This document shows, in pieces, positions 43,508 to 51,970 of a stretch of 64,000 nucleotides of DNA (the first letter of the stretch is position 1; the number at the start of each line of letters is the position of its first letter). Origin of the DNA: Methanocorpusculum sp. UBA424 (GTDB taxonomy: Archaea; Halobacteriota; Methanomicrobia; Methanomicrobiales; Methanocorpusculaceae); assembly GCA_002498375.1 (NCBI GenBank), contig DAHC01000008.1, forward strand, positions 19,162-83,161, read 5' to 3'. Under the pieces are notes generated by a model. That model was given only the letters and a program-made list of their open reading frames with translations. It had not been told where the DNA came from and did no database searches. The translations under genes were made by a program, and so were the position numbers.

Positions 43508-44820
43508 GATCAATTGTAGAAGAAGCATTATCACGCAAACGGTTCGAAGACGTTGCACGCGACGACACGCCGGTTTCGGCAATTTACGACGCAGAAACCG
43601 AAGCTGAACTCGGTGCAAAAACCTACTCAGTCCGTCCGCAGACACCCGAACCGGTTCAGGCAGCAGCCCTGGTTCAGGCTCCCGCCGTGAAGAAAGAGCA
43701 GCCGAAATCCGAGGTTGACTACTCGAGTCAGTACAGTTTTTCCGCTGCCAAGACGACACCGACGGACGAGGATGACGAATTCGACGAGATCCTTGATGCT
43801 CTCCGGACAAAAATCACCGTTATCGGCTGCGGAGGCGGAGGATCCAACACCGTCGCCCGTGTCTATGAGGAAGGAGTCGAGGGTGCGGAAATTTACGCAT
43901 TGAACACCGATGCCCAGCACCTTTCGATGCTGAGAGGAAGAGTCGGCCGCCGTATCCTTATCGGCCGCCAGACGACCAAAGGTCTCGGTGCCGGCGCAAT
44001 CCCCCAGCGCGGCGAAGAGGCTGCCATTGAAAGTGAGGATGTTATCCGCCAGGCACTTGCCGGCAGCAACATGGTGTTTGTGACCGCCGGTCTCGGCGGA
44101 GGAACCGGTACCGGTTCTGCCCCGGTCGTTGCCAAAGTCGCAAAAGAGATCGGCGCTTTGACGATCGCGATCGTTACTCTGCCGTTTACCAGTGAAAGTG
44201 CGACCAGAATGGAAAACGCCGAGATCGGTCTCGAGCGTCTCCGGGAAGTTGCCGATACGGTTATCGTGATCCCCAACGACCGCATTTTGGAAGTCGTCCC
44301 GCGCCTTCCGCTTGCCCAGGCATTCAAGGTCTCGGATGAGGTGTTGATGCGGGCCGTAAAGGGCATCACCGAGTTAATCACGCTCCCGGGTCTTGTTAAC
44401 CTCGACTTTGCCGATGTCCGGACCGTTATGGAACAGGGCGGTATTGCCATGATCGGTGTCGGTGATTCCGACAGCGAGGACAAAGCAACCGACTCGATCA
44501 AGAAAGCTCTGCGTTCTCCGCTTCTGGATGTCGACATCACCGGCGCGACCGCTGCTCTCATCAACGTTATCGGCGGACCCGATATGACGATGGTCGAGGC
44601 GGAAGGTGTTGTCCAGGAAGTTTATCAGAGAATCGATCCGTCTGCGCGTATTATATGGGGTGTTCAGGTCGACCCGAAGATGGAAGGCCGTATGCGGACC
44701 ATGCTTATCGTTACGGGTGTCCAGTCACCACAGATTTATGGTAAGCAGGAACAAATATCTAGGGCATCACAATCAAGTCAGGTCCAGCGCTCAAAGTTTG
44801 AGATTGACTTCCTGAGGTGA
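43504..44820 (+). CDS. ftsZ: Cell division protein FtsZ with a long N-terminal extension
   Basis: Tubulin-like GTPase forming the division ring. The GTPase fold begins only near residue 102 (ITVIGCGGGGSNTV), so a ~100-residue acidic/Gln-Ala-rich extension precedes it. The tubulin signature GGGTGTGSAP is near 198-207 and the T7-type NLDFADVRTVM is near 300. The C-terminus is short and basic-hydrophobic (KFEIDFLR), a likely partner-binding tail. Translationally coupled to dtdA and followed by secE after four bases. Confidence 0.93.
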   Translation: MRSIVEEALSRKRFEDVARDDTPVSAIYDAETEAELGAKTYSVRPQTPEPVQAAALVQAPAVKKEQPKSEVDYSSQYSFSAAKTTPTDEDDEFDEILDALRTKITVIGCGGGGSNTVARVYEEGVEGAEIYALNTDAQHLSMLRGRVGRRILIGRQTTKGLGAGAIPQRGEEAAIESEDVIRQALAGSNMVFVTAGLGGGTGTGSAPVVAKVAKEIGALTIAIVTLPFTSESATRMENAEIGLERLREVADTVIVIPNDRILEVVPRLPLAQAFKVSDEVLMRAVKGITELITLPGLVNLDFADVRTVMEQGGIAMIGVGDSDSEDKATDSIKKALRSPLLDVDITGATAALINVIGGPDMTMVEAEGVVQEVYQRIDPSARIIWGVQVDPKMEGRMRTMLIVTGVQSPQIYGKQEQISRASQSSQVQRSKFEIDFLR

Positions 44821-44824
44821 ATAC

Positions 44825-45070
44825 ATGGCTAAAAACGAGAAAAATACCGATGAAAAAAAGGCACTCCCTTCCATTCAGATAAAGAAACCGGAGATTACGA
44901 AAGCAAGTGTCTCAGAATTTTTCAGAAAATACATCCGTGTTCTGAAACTTGCACGCAGGCCCACCAAAGAGGAGTTCTGGAAAATTTCCGCAGTCGCTGC
45001 AGTAGGAATCGCACTTATCGGCGTTCTCGGCTTCCTGATATATCTGATATTTGAATATCTCCTTCCATAA
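44825..45070 (+). CDS. secE: Protein translocase subunit SecE (Sec61 gamma)
   Basis: An 81-residue single-span subunit of the archaeal translocon. The amphipathic VSEFFRKYIRVLKLARRPTKEEF (about 28-50) and one C-terminal helix (about 53-77) match Sec61gamma. A charged N-terminal extension of 25 residues precedes them. Two bases separate it from spt5, the usual archaeal order. Confidence 0.92.
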   Translation: MAKNEKNTDEKKALPSIQIKKPEITKASVSEFFRKYIRVLKLARRPTKEEFWKISAVAAVGIALIGVLGFLIYLIFEYLLP

Positions 45071-45072
45071 CT

Positions 45073-45549
45073 ATGACTGAATCAAAGTTTGGCAATCACT
45101 ACTATATCTTAAAGACGACATCCAAGCACGAGCGGACCGTTGCCGATAACATCCGCGAGGCAATCGAGAACAATATGACGGACGTCGTCGTCACCGCAGT
45201 AGTCGTGCCGGAAGATATCAAAGGCTACGTCTTCGTGGAAAGTCCCGAAGAGCATGCCAGAATCGAAGAGCTTGTCGAATCGATCGCTCATGCCAGAATT
45301 GTTTTAAAGAATGAAACATCTCTGGAAGAAATCAAACATTTCCTCGTTCCAAAGCCGGCTGTATCCGGTATCGACGAGGGAACTATCGTGGAACTGATTG
45401 CCGGTCCGTTCAAGGGTGAGAAGGCTGTGGTCAAGCGCGTTGATCACACCAAAGAAGAAATCACCGTTGAACTCTACGAATCGATCGTTCCCATCCCGAT
45501 CACCATACGCGGCGACAACGTCCGTGTGATCGATCGCAATCAGGATTGA
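45073..45549 (+). CDS. spt5: Transcription elongation factor Spt5
   Basis: A 158-residue NusG/Spt5 protein. An NGN domain (about 8-88, with YYILKTTSKHERTVADNI at the start and DIKGYVFVES near 53) is followed by one KOW domain (about 100-150, IAGPFKGEKAVVKRV). It clamps RNA polymerase with Spt4 (not present here) for processivity. It lies between secE and the ribosomal stalk operon. An inverted GCGTGAATGCGGG-like motif and a T-rich run beyond it may be a terminator. Confidence 0.94.
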   Translation: MTESKFGNHYYILKTTSKHERTVADNIREAIENNMTDVVVTAVVVPEDIKGYVFVESPEEHARIEELVESIAHARIVLKNETSLEEIKHFLVPKPAVSGIDEGTIVELIAGPFKGEKAVVKRVDHTKEEITVELYESIVPIPITIRGDNVRVIDRNQD

Positions 45550-45665
45550 ACCCGGATTTTTCCGCGTGAATGCGGGAAATCCCCATCCATTCTCCAATCA
45601 ATCTTTTTTTCCGGGGACATTTATCCAGTAGGTTTATGTTCTCAGAGGTCGACCTTAGTGAACCA

Positions 45666-45708
45666 ATGTTGGGCTACCTTCGGGTATGCGCCAACATACG
45701 GTGATACA
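45666..45708 (+). promoter_or_regulatory. Hairpin directly upstream of the L11 ribosome-binding site
   Basis: ATGTTGG (45666-45672) pairs with CCAACAT (45691-45697), with an inner TACC/GGTA stem and a TTCG-like loop, a very stable fold. The L11 Shine-Dalgarno GGTGA is only three bases behind it and the ATG at 45709. Such a hairpin could set L11 expression or mimic an rRNA target for L11. Confidence 0.5.
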
Positions 45709-46182
45709 ATGGCAGAAACTGTCGAGGTACTGGTACCCGGCGGTAGAGCAACTGCAGGACCACCACTTGGTCCGGCACTGGGTCCCCTTGGGATCAACGT
45801 AAAGGCAGTCGTTGATGATATCAACAAAAAGACTGCTGAGTTCAATGGCATGTCCGTTCCGGTAACGGTAATGGTCGATGACAAAAAGAACGTCACGTTA
45901 ACAGTCGGTATTCCTCCGACAACCGCTCTTGTAATGAAAGAAGCGGGTGTTGAGAAGGGTTCCGGCACTCCGAACACTCAGGCAGTTGGTAATCTGCCGC
46001 TTGAAGCTGTCATTCGCATTGCAAAGATGAAGATGGAATCCATGCTTTCCTACGACCTGAAAACGGCCGTAAAGGAAGTCATGGGCACCTGCGTTTCCGT
46101 TGGTGTAACCGTCGAAGGCAAAACTGCCAAACAGGCAATTGCCGCCGTCAATGCAGGCGAGTGGGATGACCAGCTCGCATAA
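45709..46182 (+). CDS. rpl11: 50S ribosomal protein L11
   Basis: Binds 23S rRNA at the GTPase centre. The 157-residue protein has AETVEVLVPGGRA, then GPPLGPALGPLGIN, and IAKMKMESMLSYDLKTAVKEVMGTC. The start at 45709 is the family start; frame upstream would run through the hairpin. Begins the L11-L1-L10-L12 stalk operon. Confidence 0.96.
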   Translation: MAETVEVLVPGGRATAGPPLGPALGPLGINVKAVVDDINKKTAEFNGMSVPVTVMVDDKKNVTLTVGIPPTTALVMKEAGVEKGSGTPNTQAVGNLPLEAVIRIAKMKMESMLSYDLKTAVKEVMGTCVSVGVTVEGKTAKQAIAAVNAGEWDDQLA

Positions 46183-46211
46183 GCGAGTTTGTTCGCACCG
46201 CTTCAAACGGG

Positions 46212-46306
46212 TACGTGGATTTCCCACGTAAAAAAATGTACAGTAGTAGAGAACAAAACCATAGGAGATTGGGGAACACTCCAGTCGAAGAACTATGGGA
46301 GGCTTC
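46212..46306 (+). promoter_or_regulatory. L1 leader with probable autoregulatory RNA site
   Basis: Between L11 and L1 a TACGTGG/CCACGTA hairpin (46212-46230) is followed at 46264-46306 by sequence folding into a short GAAG/CTTC stem around AACTATGGGAGG, with GATTGGGGAACACTCC before it. The ATGGGAGG-containing loop resembles the L1-binding site of 23S rRNA that other methanogens copy in their L1 messages for translational feedback. The match is by eye. Confidence 0.5.
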
Positions 46307-46311
46307 ATCAA

Positions 46312-46953
46312 ATGGTTGAAAGAACCCAAATTATAAATGCTGTTACGGCAGCAATCACGCAGGCCCCCGAGCGTAAGTTCCAGGAAAGTATTGATATTAC
46401 TATCAACCTGAAACACGTTGACATGGCCCAGCCTAAAAACCGTATTGATGAGACGATTCTTCTGCCACAGGCAATAGGCGTCAAAAAGATCGCCGTTCTT
46501 GGTAAGGGAGATATTGTGTCCCAGGCACGTAACGCAGGTGTCGATTTAATTATCGGTCCTGACGAGATCGAGCGTCTGGGCGGCGTTCCGCGTGAAGCAC
46601 GCAAAATGGCCGGACAGTATGACTTCTTCCTTGCAGAGACCGCGGTTATGCCCCTTGTTGGTCGCTGGCTTGGTCAGAGACTCGGTCCCCGCGGTAAAAT
46701 GCCGCAGCCGATTCCGCCGACCCAGGACATCACTCCGATCGTCGAGCGTCTGAGAAACTCCGTTAAGGTTCGGTCAAAAGACAGACTCAATATGTCTGTG
46801 AAAGTCGGCAACACCGGCATGACCGTTGAGGAAGTTTCTGAAAATATTGACGCCGTCGTAAAGAGGGTTGTAGGAAGACTTGAAAGCGGAGAGTTAAACA
46901 TCCGTTCCGTCTACGTCAAAACCACGATGGGTCCAGCAGTGAAGGTGATGTAA
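46312..46953 (+). CDS. rpl1: 50S ribosomal protein L1
   Basis: Stalk protein binding 23S rRNA helices 76-78 and, in methanogens, a translational repressor of its own operon. The 213-residue length and MVERTQIINAVTAAI start support ATG 46312; longer upstream frames run through the leader. LGPRGKMPQP and KVGNTGMTVEEV match the family. L10 follows after two bases. Confidence 0.95.
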   Translation: MVERTQIINAVTAAITQAPERKFQESIDITINLKHVDMAQPKNRIDETILLPQAIGVKKIAVLGKGDIVSQARNAGVDLIIGPDEIERLGGVPREARKMAGQYDFFLAETAVMPLVGRWLGQRLGPRGKMPQPIPPTQDITPIVERLRNSVKVRSKDRLNMSVKVGNTGMTVEEVSENIDAVVKRVVGRLESGELNIRSVYVKTTMGPAVKVM

Positions 46954-46955
46954 GT

Positions 46956-47804
46956 ATGGCAATTTATACCCACCATCTTCCCGCATGGAAACGTGAAGAA
47001 GTTGAGCAGATCAAAGATCTCGCCGACAAGTATGCACTCGTCGGCTTAGTTGATGTCTACGGTATCCCCGCAAGACAGTTCCAGCAGATCCGCAGAAATC
47101 TGCGCAGCAATGCAGTTGTGAAGGTTGCAAGAAACACCCTTGTCGAGCATTCCATGAATGAACTCGGCGGTCACTTCGTTGATCTGAACGGGAAGGTTTC
47201 CGAACACTCCGCCCTCATCTTTGCAAACGGCAACCCCTTTAAGCTGTTCAAGTCCCTTGAGCAGACGAAGACAAAGCGTTCCGCAAAAGCAGGCGAGATC
47301 ACTCCTGAAGACATTGTTGTTCCGGCAGGACCAACTACCTTTAAGCCCGGACCGATCGTAGGAGAACTCCAGCAGGCTGGTATCCCGGCAGCTATCGATG
47401 GCGGAAAGGTCAAAATCAAAGAGACCAAGACCGTTGTTAAAGCTGGCGAGGCTATCAACAAGAAACAGGCCGATGTGCTTTCAAAGCTTGGCATTAAACC
47501 AATGCCGGTCGGTCTCTCCCTCATCGCAGTATGTTACGAGGGAGACATGTATCTGCCGGACGTCCTCTCTGTAGACGACGAGGCATACAAGGCAAAGATC
47601 ACTCTCGCAGCACAGCAGGCATTCAACCTCGCAGTCAACGCAGCAGTTCCAACGGCATGTGCTGGTGTTACTGAGGCTCAGATCGCGAAGGCCGTACGTG
47701 AGGCAAGAAACCTCGGTGTAGAAGCATCCATCTATGAGAAGGGTGTCATCGAGCTGATCATCAGCAAGGCATACAGACAAGCAAACGCCCTGAAGGCAAT
47801 TTAA
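46956..47804 (+). CDS. rpl10: 50S ribosomal protein L10 (P0), lacking the acidic stalk tail
   Basis: Anchors the L12 (P1) dimers at the stalk base. The 282-residue protein has the rRNA-binding domain (HLPAWKREEVEQIKDLAD, VVKVARNTLVEHSMNELGG) and the middle insertion with VPAGPTTFKPGPIVGEL and GIKPMPVGLSLIAV. Helices for L12 dimers follow near 200-280. It ends at ANALKAI without the Ala/Glu-rich acidic stretch and GLGALF-type end that P1 has. Many archaeal P0 proteins carry such a tail and are 300 or more residues. Confidence 0.94.
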   Translation: MAIYTHHLPAWKREEVEQIKDLADKYALVGLVDVYGIPARQFQQIRRNLRSNAVVKVARNTLVEHSMNELGGHFVDLNGKVSEHSALIFANGNPFKLFKSLEQTKTKRSAKAGEITPEDIVVPAGPTTFKPGPIVGELQQAGIPAAIDGGKVKIKETKTVVKAGEAINKKQADVLSKLGIKPMPVGLSLIAVCYEGDMYLPDVLSVDDEAYKAKITLAAQQAFNLAVNAAVPTACAGVTEAQIAKAVREARNLGVEASIYEKGVIELIISKAYRQANALKAI

Positions 47805-47827
47805 ACAAATACAAAGGTGAAATCAAA

Positions 47828-48139
47828 ATGGAGTATATTTACGCAGCTCTGTTAGTTCACTCTGCAGGTAAAACTGTGGATGAAGAATCGGTAAAGGCAG
47901 TTCTCTCTGCCGCAGGTATCGCAGTCGAAGACTCCCGTGTCAAAGCATTAATCGCAGCACTTGACGGTGTCGACATCGAGGAAGCAATCTCCAAGGCAGC
48001 AGCAGCACCAGTCGCAGTTGCAGCAGCACCGGCAGCAGCAGGCGCAGCAGCAGCAGTCGAAGAGGCAGCAGCACCCGAAGAGAACAAGGAAGAAGAAGAA
48101 GAGAACGCCATGGCAGGCCTTGGCGCACTCTTCGGCTAA
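47828..48139 (+). CDS. rpl12: 50S ribosomal protein L12 (P1)
   Basis: A 103-residue acidic stalk protein. The N-terminal dimerisation domain (MEYIYAALLVHSAGKTVDEE) is followed by an Ala-rich hinge (about 60-85) and a Glu-rich region, then the AGLGALFG end that recruits GTPase factors. The Shine-Dalgarno is AAAGGTGA. A long T run right after the stop probably ends the operon. Confidence 0.96.
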   Translation: MEYIYAALLVHSAGKTVDEESVKAVLSAAGIAVEDSRVKALIAALDGVDIEEAISKAAAAPVAVAAAPAAAGAAAAVEEAAAPEENKEEEEENAMAGLGALFG

Positions 48140-48237
48140 ATCTTTTTTTTAATACGGCAGTATCGAGCCGATTGTTTGATCCGGTGTTTTTAGTAATCGA
48201 AGGGATTATGAAAAAAGGTGTGCTGACCAGAAGTGTT

Positions 48238-48834
48238 CTACATCAGTACAAGAGTTTCATTCTCAAGATTTTTATTCCATCTGCGTGTCTCCACAGGAAT
48301 CGTCTCCATCTGCGTGAGTATGTTCATCTCATCTAAAATATCGCGCCGGTCATAGAGATAGAACTCCACCGGTTTCCAGAGAGCGACCCAGCCGATCACC
48401 ACAAAACTCTGTCCGATCGCATTGATCACATCGTTTTGACTGTAGATGCTGGTAAGGAGACTGCTCAGAACCAGACAGATCACGAGGAATATCAGACCGC
48501 GAAACAGGTATCGTCTTCCTTTGCTCATCGAAAGCTTATATTTCTGGTTTGTCGAGCAGTGTCTCAGAGCAAAATGTGCATGGATCGCCTGTTCCATATC
48601 GTTGCGGATCTCCTCATCATCGTAAAGTGTCCGTTCCAGATATAAAATTATCCGGGCAGAACCGCGCTTATCATTCGGCATGTCCTCAAGAGAATCCATG
48701 ATGTAGGATTCGGTCGCATGATTGATCTCCTTTATATCATTCGGCGCCGGATCGAGCAGATTATAAAACTGTGCCTGATGGGTGATCCGCAGTTCGATGT
48801 CGCTCCATGCGTCATGCAATCTGCATGCGGTCAT
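48238..48834 (-). CDS. Predicted two-helix membrane protein of unknown function
   Basis: A 198-residue protein: a soluble, charged N-terminal half (about 1-110), two hydrophobic segments (about 112-133 and 143-160), and a short basic tail with LYDRRDILDEMNILTQ. I do not recognise the family. The start at 48834 follows a GGAGGG ribosome-binding site that sits inside the hypF end, and the two genes overlap by ATGA, so it is co-translated with hypF. Confidence 0.65.
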   Translation of the reverse strand: MTACRLHDAWSDIELRITHQAQFYNLLDPAPNDIKEINHATESYIMDSLEDMPNDKRGSARIILYLERTLYDDEEIRNDMEQAIHAHFALRHCSTNQKYKLSMSKGRRYLFRGLIFLVICLVLSSLLTSIYSQNDVINAIGQSFVVIGWVALWKPVEFYLYDRRDILDEMNILTQMETIPVETRRWNKNLENETLVLM

Positions 48835-51062
48835 ATGCGTCCCTCCTTTGCCAGAATCCCAGCGGTAACAACCTGTCCGCAGGAGATACATCCGTCGCCG
48901 AACGGATATCTCGGATTCGTGAGGCAGACAATACCTGATTCTTTGAGCGTTTCAATGATAGTCTCACGAATGGAACGGTTGATTGCCACGCCTCCAGAGA
49001 GTGCTGCAGTACGTATGCCGGTTTTTTCGACTCCCGCAAGCGCCGTATCCGCGATACCCTTTGCGAGAGTAGTTTGGATCGAAGCGGCGATGTCTTCGAC
49101 GCATATGCCGTCAGAAAGCATCTCCATTCCCTCACGAAGGATGGAAGATGTCAGCAAAACATCCCGGCCGTCCCGTGATTCGAGAGTGATCTCCATCGGC
49201 TGGGCAACACCCCGTGCGGCATATGCCTCCAGCATCATTGACGGTTCGCCGTCGTATGTTCTTTCACGGCAGATCCCAAGTAATGCCGCCGCTGCGTCCA
49301 GAACCCGTCCCGTCGACGTCGTGACGGGAGTGTTGAATCGTTTTTCCGTCTGCTGGGCAAGGATTCTCAGAGCCGTGTCGTTCCATCCTCTGCTCTGAAG
49401 AAGCGACAGGGTCTCTTCATTTGGAAGAATGCCGTAGAGCATTCTCTCCGGGAATTTTGTTGCGAGGTCCCCTCCGGGCATAAGAACCGGTTCAAGATGT
49501 CCGGTCCGCATATATCCGTTTCCCGGCGATCCCGCAAGAATCTCCCCTCCCCAGATGGTCGCATCCTCTCCGTATCCGACCCCGTCGATCGCGATGCCAA
49601 CGACCTCTTCAGTGGTCACCGAGGCGATGTGTGCGCAGTGATGCTGGACCGGGCAGAGAGTTGCCCCGTATCGTTCGGCAAGTTCCTGAGCGACCCGTGT
49701 ACTGAGAAACTGCGGGTGGAGATCGTGGGCAATGATTTTTGGAACCGATCCGGTAAGACTGGTCAGTTTTTCGATCGTCTCCTCTAAATATGCCACGGTA
49801 GGTGGATTTCTGATGTTTCCGATATGCGGCGACGTTATCAGAAATCCGCCCTTATAGATCGTTGCATTCGCATTCAGTTCCGGCCCTACGCCGAGGATCT
49901 GCCTATCCCCGAGATCCAGTCTTGTTCTGAGCGGGGCAAAACCCCGCGACATTCTGATAAGATACCCGTCTCTTACAACCGAATCATCGCACCGGTTCAC
50001 GATCTCCCGGTCGTGGGTGAGAATATAATCCACAACCCGCCCCATCTTTTCGATGATGGTTTTCGTCTCGGTGATCATCGGTGTTCCGGGAGCGTTCGCG
50101 CTCGTCATTATCAAAAGCGGGGACCGGAGTTTTGCAAACAGCAGGTGATGGAGTCCCGTGTACGGCAGCATAACGCCGAGGTTGTGGAGCCGGGACAGGG
50201 ACATATGGGCTGCCGGATCGATCTTATCGAGGATCATGATCGGATGAACCGGTCCTTTGAGGAGATCCCACTCCTCCTTTGTCGGTTCGACCACAAATCC
50301 GCCAAGCGTTTCCGGCTTCATCATCACGGCGAGCGACTGGTTCGGCCGTCCGAGATTTTGTTTCAGGCGTTCTGCCGTTTTTTCAACACAGCAGATATGA
50401 AATCCTCCAACACCTCTGACTGCCAGGATCTTTCCCGCATCCAGCAGCTCTGCTGCGGCAGAGATAGGGTCGGGTTCTTTCGTCTCCTCTCCCGATCCTT
50501 TCAGCAGAGAAAGTTTCGGTCCGCAGTCCGCGCAGGCAATCGTCTGGGCATGATGTCGCCTGTTTCCCGGATCCTCGTAGTCTTTCAGGCACTCTTGGCA
50601 TGCCGGAAAATTATCCATACTCGTTCGTTCCCGGTCGTAGGGAACCGATTTGATGATACTGTATCTTGGTCCGCAGTCGGTACATGAGGTTGCCCAGTAT
50701 CCAAAATACCGGCTGTTTGGATCCATAATATCGTGCAGACAGTGTTCGCAGGTCGCAATATCTGCCGGCACAAATCCCGTCCTTGCCCCGTCCTGACTTT
50801 TCAGAATAGTAAAACCAGCCGGAGGATGCCAGTTCTGCAGCGGCTCGACAGACACCGAGTCGATCACCGACATCTTCGGTCCTTTTTTTACCTCGCGGCA
50901 GAACGCATCGAACTCCTCGCCGGCAGCATCGATCTCCACTTCGCTCCCGTGATTGATGACCGTTCCTTTTATTCCAAACCGTTTCGCCTGGGCATATACG
51001 AACGGGCGGAACCCTACTCCCTGTACGATCCCGCGCAGGATTATTTTACCAGACTTCATCAA
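48831..51062 (-). CDS. hypF: Carbamoyltransferase HypF (hydrogenase maturation)
   Basis: Makes the thiocarbamate on HypE that becomes the CN ligands of NiFe hydrogenases, needed for Ech and other hydrogenases. The 743-residue protein has all four parts. These are acylphosphatase (about 5-85, GIVQGVGFRPFVYA), two zinc fingers (CEHCLHDI, CTDCG, CQECLKDY, CADCG at about 100-170), a YrdC ATP-binding part (about 190-370) and a Kae1-like C-terminal domain (HHCAHIASV, GGVAINRSI). Single minus-strand unit with the small membrane gene behind it. Confidence 0.94.
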   Translation of the reverse strand: MMKSGKIILRGIVQGVGFRPFVYAQAKRFGIKGTVINHGSEVEIDAAGEEFDAFCREVKKGPKMSVIDSVSVEPLQNWHPPAGFTILKSQDGARTGFVPADIATCEHCLHDIMDPNSRYFGYWATSCTDCGPRYSIIKSVPYDRERTSMDNFPACQECLKDYEDPGNRRHHAQTIACADCGPKLSLLKGSGEETKEPDPISAAAELLDAGKILAVRGVGGFHICCVEKTAERLKQNLGRPNQSLAVMMKPETLGGFVVEPTKEEWDLLKGPVHPIMILDKIDPAAHMSLSRLHNLGVMLPYTGLHHLLFAKLRSPLLIMTSANAPGTPMITETKTIIEKMGRVVDYILTHDREIVNRCDDSVVRDGYLIRMSRGFAPLRTRLDLGDRQILGVGPELNANATIYKGGFLITSPHIGNIRNPPTVAYLEETIEKLTSLTGSVPKIIAHDLHPQFLSTRVAQELAERYGATLCPVQHHCAHIASVTTEEVVGIAIDGVGYGEDATIWGGEILAGSPGNGYMRTGHLEPVLMPGGDLATKFPERMLYGILPNEETLSLLQSRGWNDTALRILAQQTEKRFNTPVTTSTGRVLDAAAALLGICRERTYDGEPSMMLEAYAARGVAQPMEITLESRDGRDVLLTSSILREGMEMLSDGICVEDIAASIQTTLAKGIADTALAGVEKTGIRTAALSGGVAINRSIRETIIETLKESGIVCLTNPRYPFGDGCISCGQVVTAGILAKEGRI

Positions 51063-51168
51063 TCCTTCTCAAAAAGGATTATAGAATCACAGACAATATA
51101 AGTGTAGGGTTTTGTGCCCCACATATTTTCTTTGTGGAGCGCCCATACTACAGAATAGGAGATATACC

Positions 51169-51969
51169 ATGCCTGATGATCCATTAACCAACATCCTTCG
51201 CAGTAAACGTGAAACGACCAGATTCCAGGTCTTAGTTGAGGTTGCCGAGCACCAGCCGTCGATCCGCCAGCAGGAAATTGCGGAAAAACTCGGCGTGACC
51301 CCCCAGGCAATATCAGAATACGTCCGTGATCTCGCAGAAGAAGGTTACATCAGTGCTGAAGGAAGAGGAAGATATTACGTCACCCACAAAGGGGTCGAGT
51401 GGGTCCTGAATAATGCGGAGATCCTGGAGTCCTATGCACGCCATGTTCGCCGGGATATCATTCATCAGGTCGTAACCTGGGCCGCCATTGCGGATGCGGA
51501 TCTGAAAGCAGGCGATTCGGTCGGCGTGTACATGAAATCCGGCTGGCTGTATGCGGGCAAACGTCCTCAGACTGCGATGGGTATGGTTACGGCCGATGCC
51601 TCGGAAGGCATGGATGTCGGCGTAGCGCGGCTTGCGGGAATCATCGAGCACACCGAAGGAAAGGTGGATGTTGCGAAAGTTCCGAGGATCGAACGCGGCG
51701 GCTCGAAGATGGTTTCAACGGAAAAATTCCTCTCTCTTGCAAAAAATGCCGATATCATTGCGGCAGTTGGACTGGAAGCCTATCTGGCCTGTAAAACCTC
51801 AGGCATCAAACCGGATATGTTTTTCGGGGCCCGGGAAGGAACCGTCGAGGCGGCGTTCCACGGAATGCGCTGTCTGATTTTGATCGTTGATGAGGAGTTT
51901 ACTGATTTCCTGAAACGTCTTGAAACAGCAGGTCTTTCATATACTATCCATGAACTGGTGACAGAATAA
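51169..51969 (+). CDS. Winged-helix transcriptional regulator
   Basis: A 266-residue protein. An N-terminal winged helix (about 25-75) reads QQEIAEKLGVTPQAISEYVRDLAEEGYI, then ISAEGRGRYYVTHKGVEW. The C-terminal 180 residues form an unknown conserved domain (e.g. MGMVTADASEGMDVGVARLAGI, GVDFFG-like PDMFFGAREGTVEAA). The start has a GGAGAT ribosome-binding site. The helicase gene starts one base after its stop, so they form an operon. The effector and targets are unknown. Confidence 0.82.
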   Translation: MPDDPLTNILRSKRETTRFQVLVEVAEHQPSIRQQEIAEKLGVTPQAISEYVRDLAEEGYISAEGRGRYYVTHKGVEWVLNNAEILESYARHVRRDIIHQVVTWAAIADADLKAGDSVGVYMKSGWLYAGKRPQTAMGMVTADASEGMDVGVARLAGIIEHTEGKVDVAKVPRIERGGSKMVSTEKFLSLAKNADIIAAVGLEAYLACKTSGIKPDMFFGAREGTVEAAFHGMRCLILIVDEEFTDFLKRLETAGLSYTIHELVTE

Positions 51970-51970
51970 C

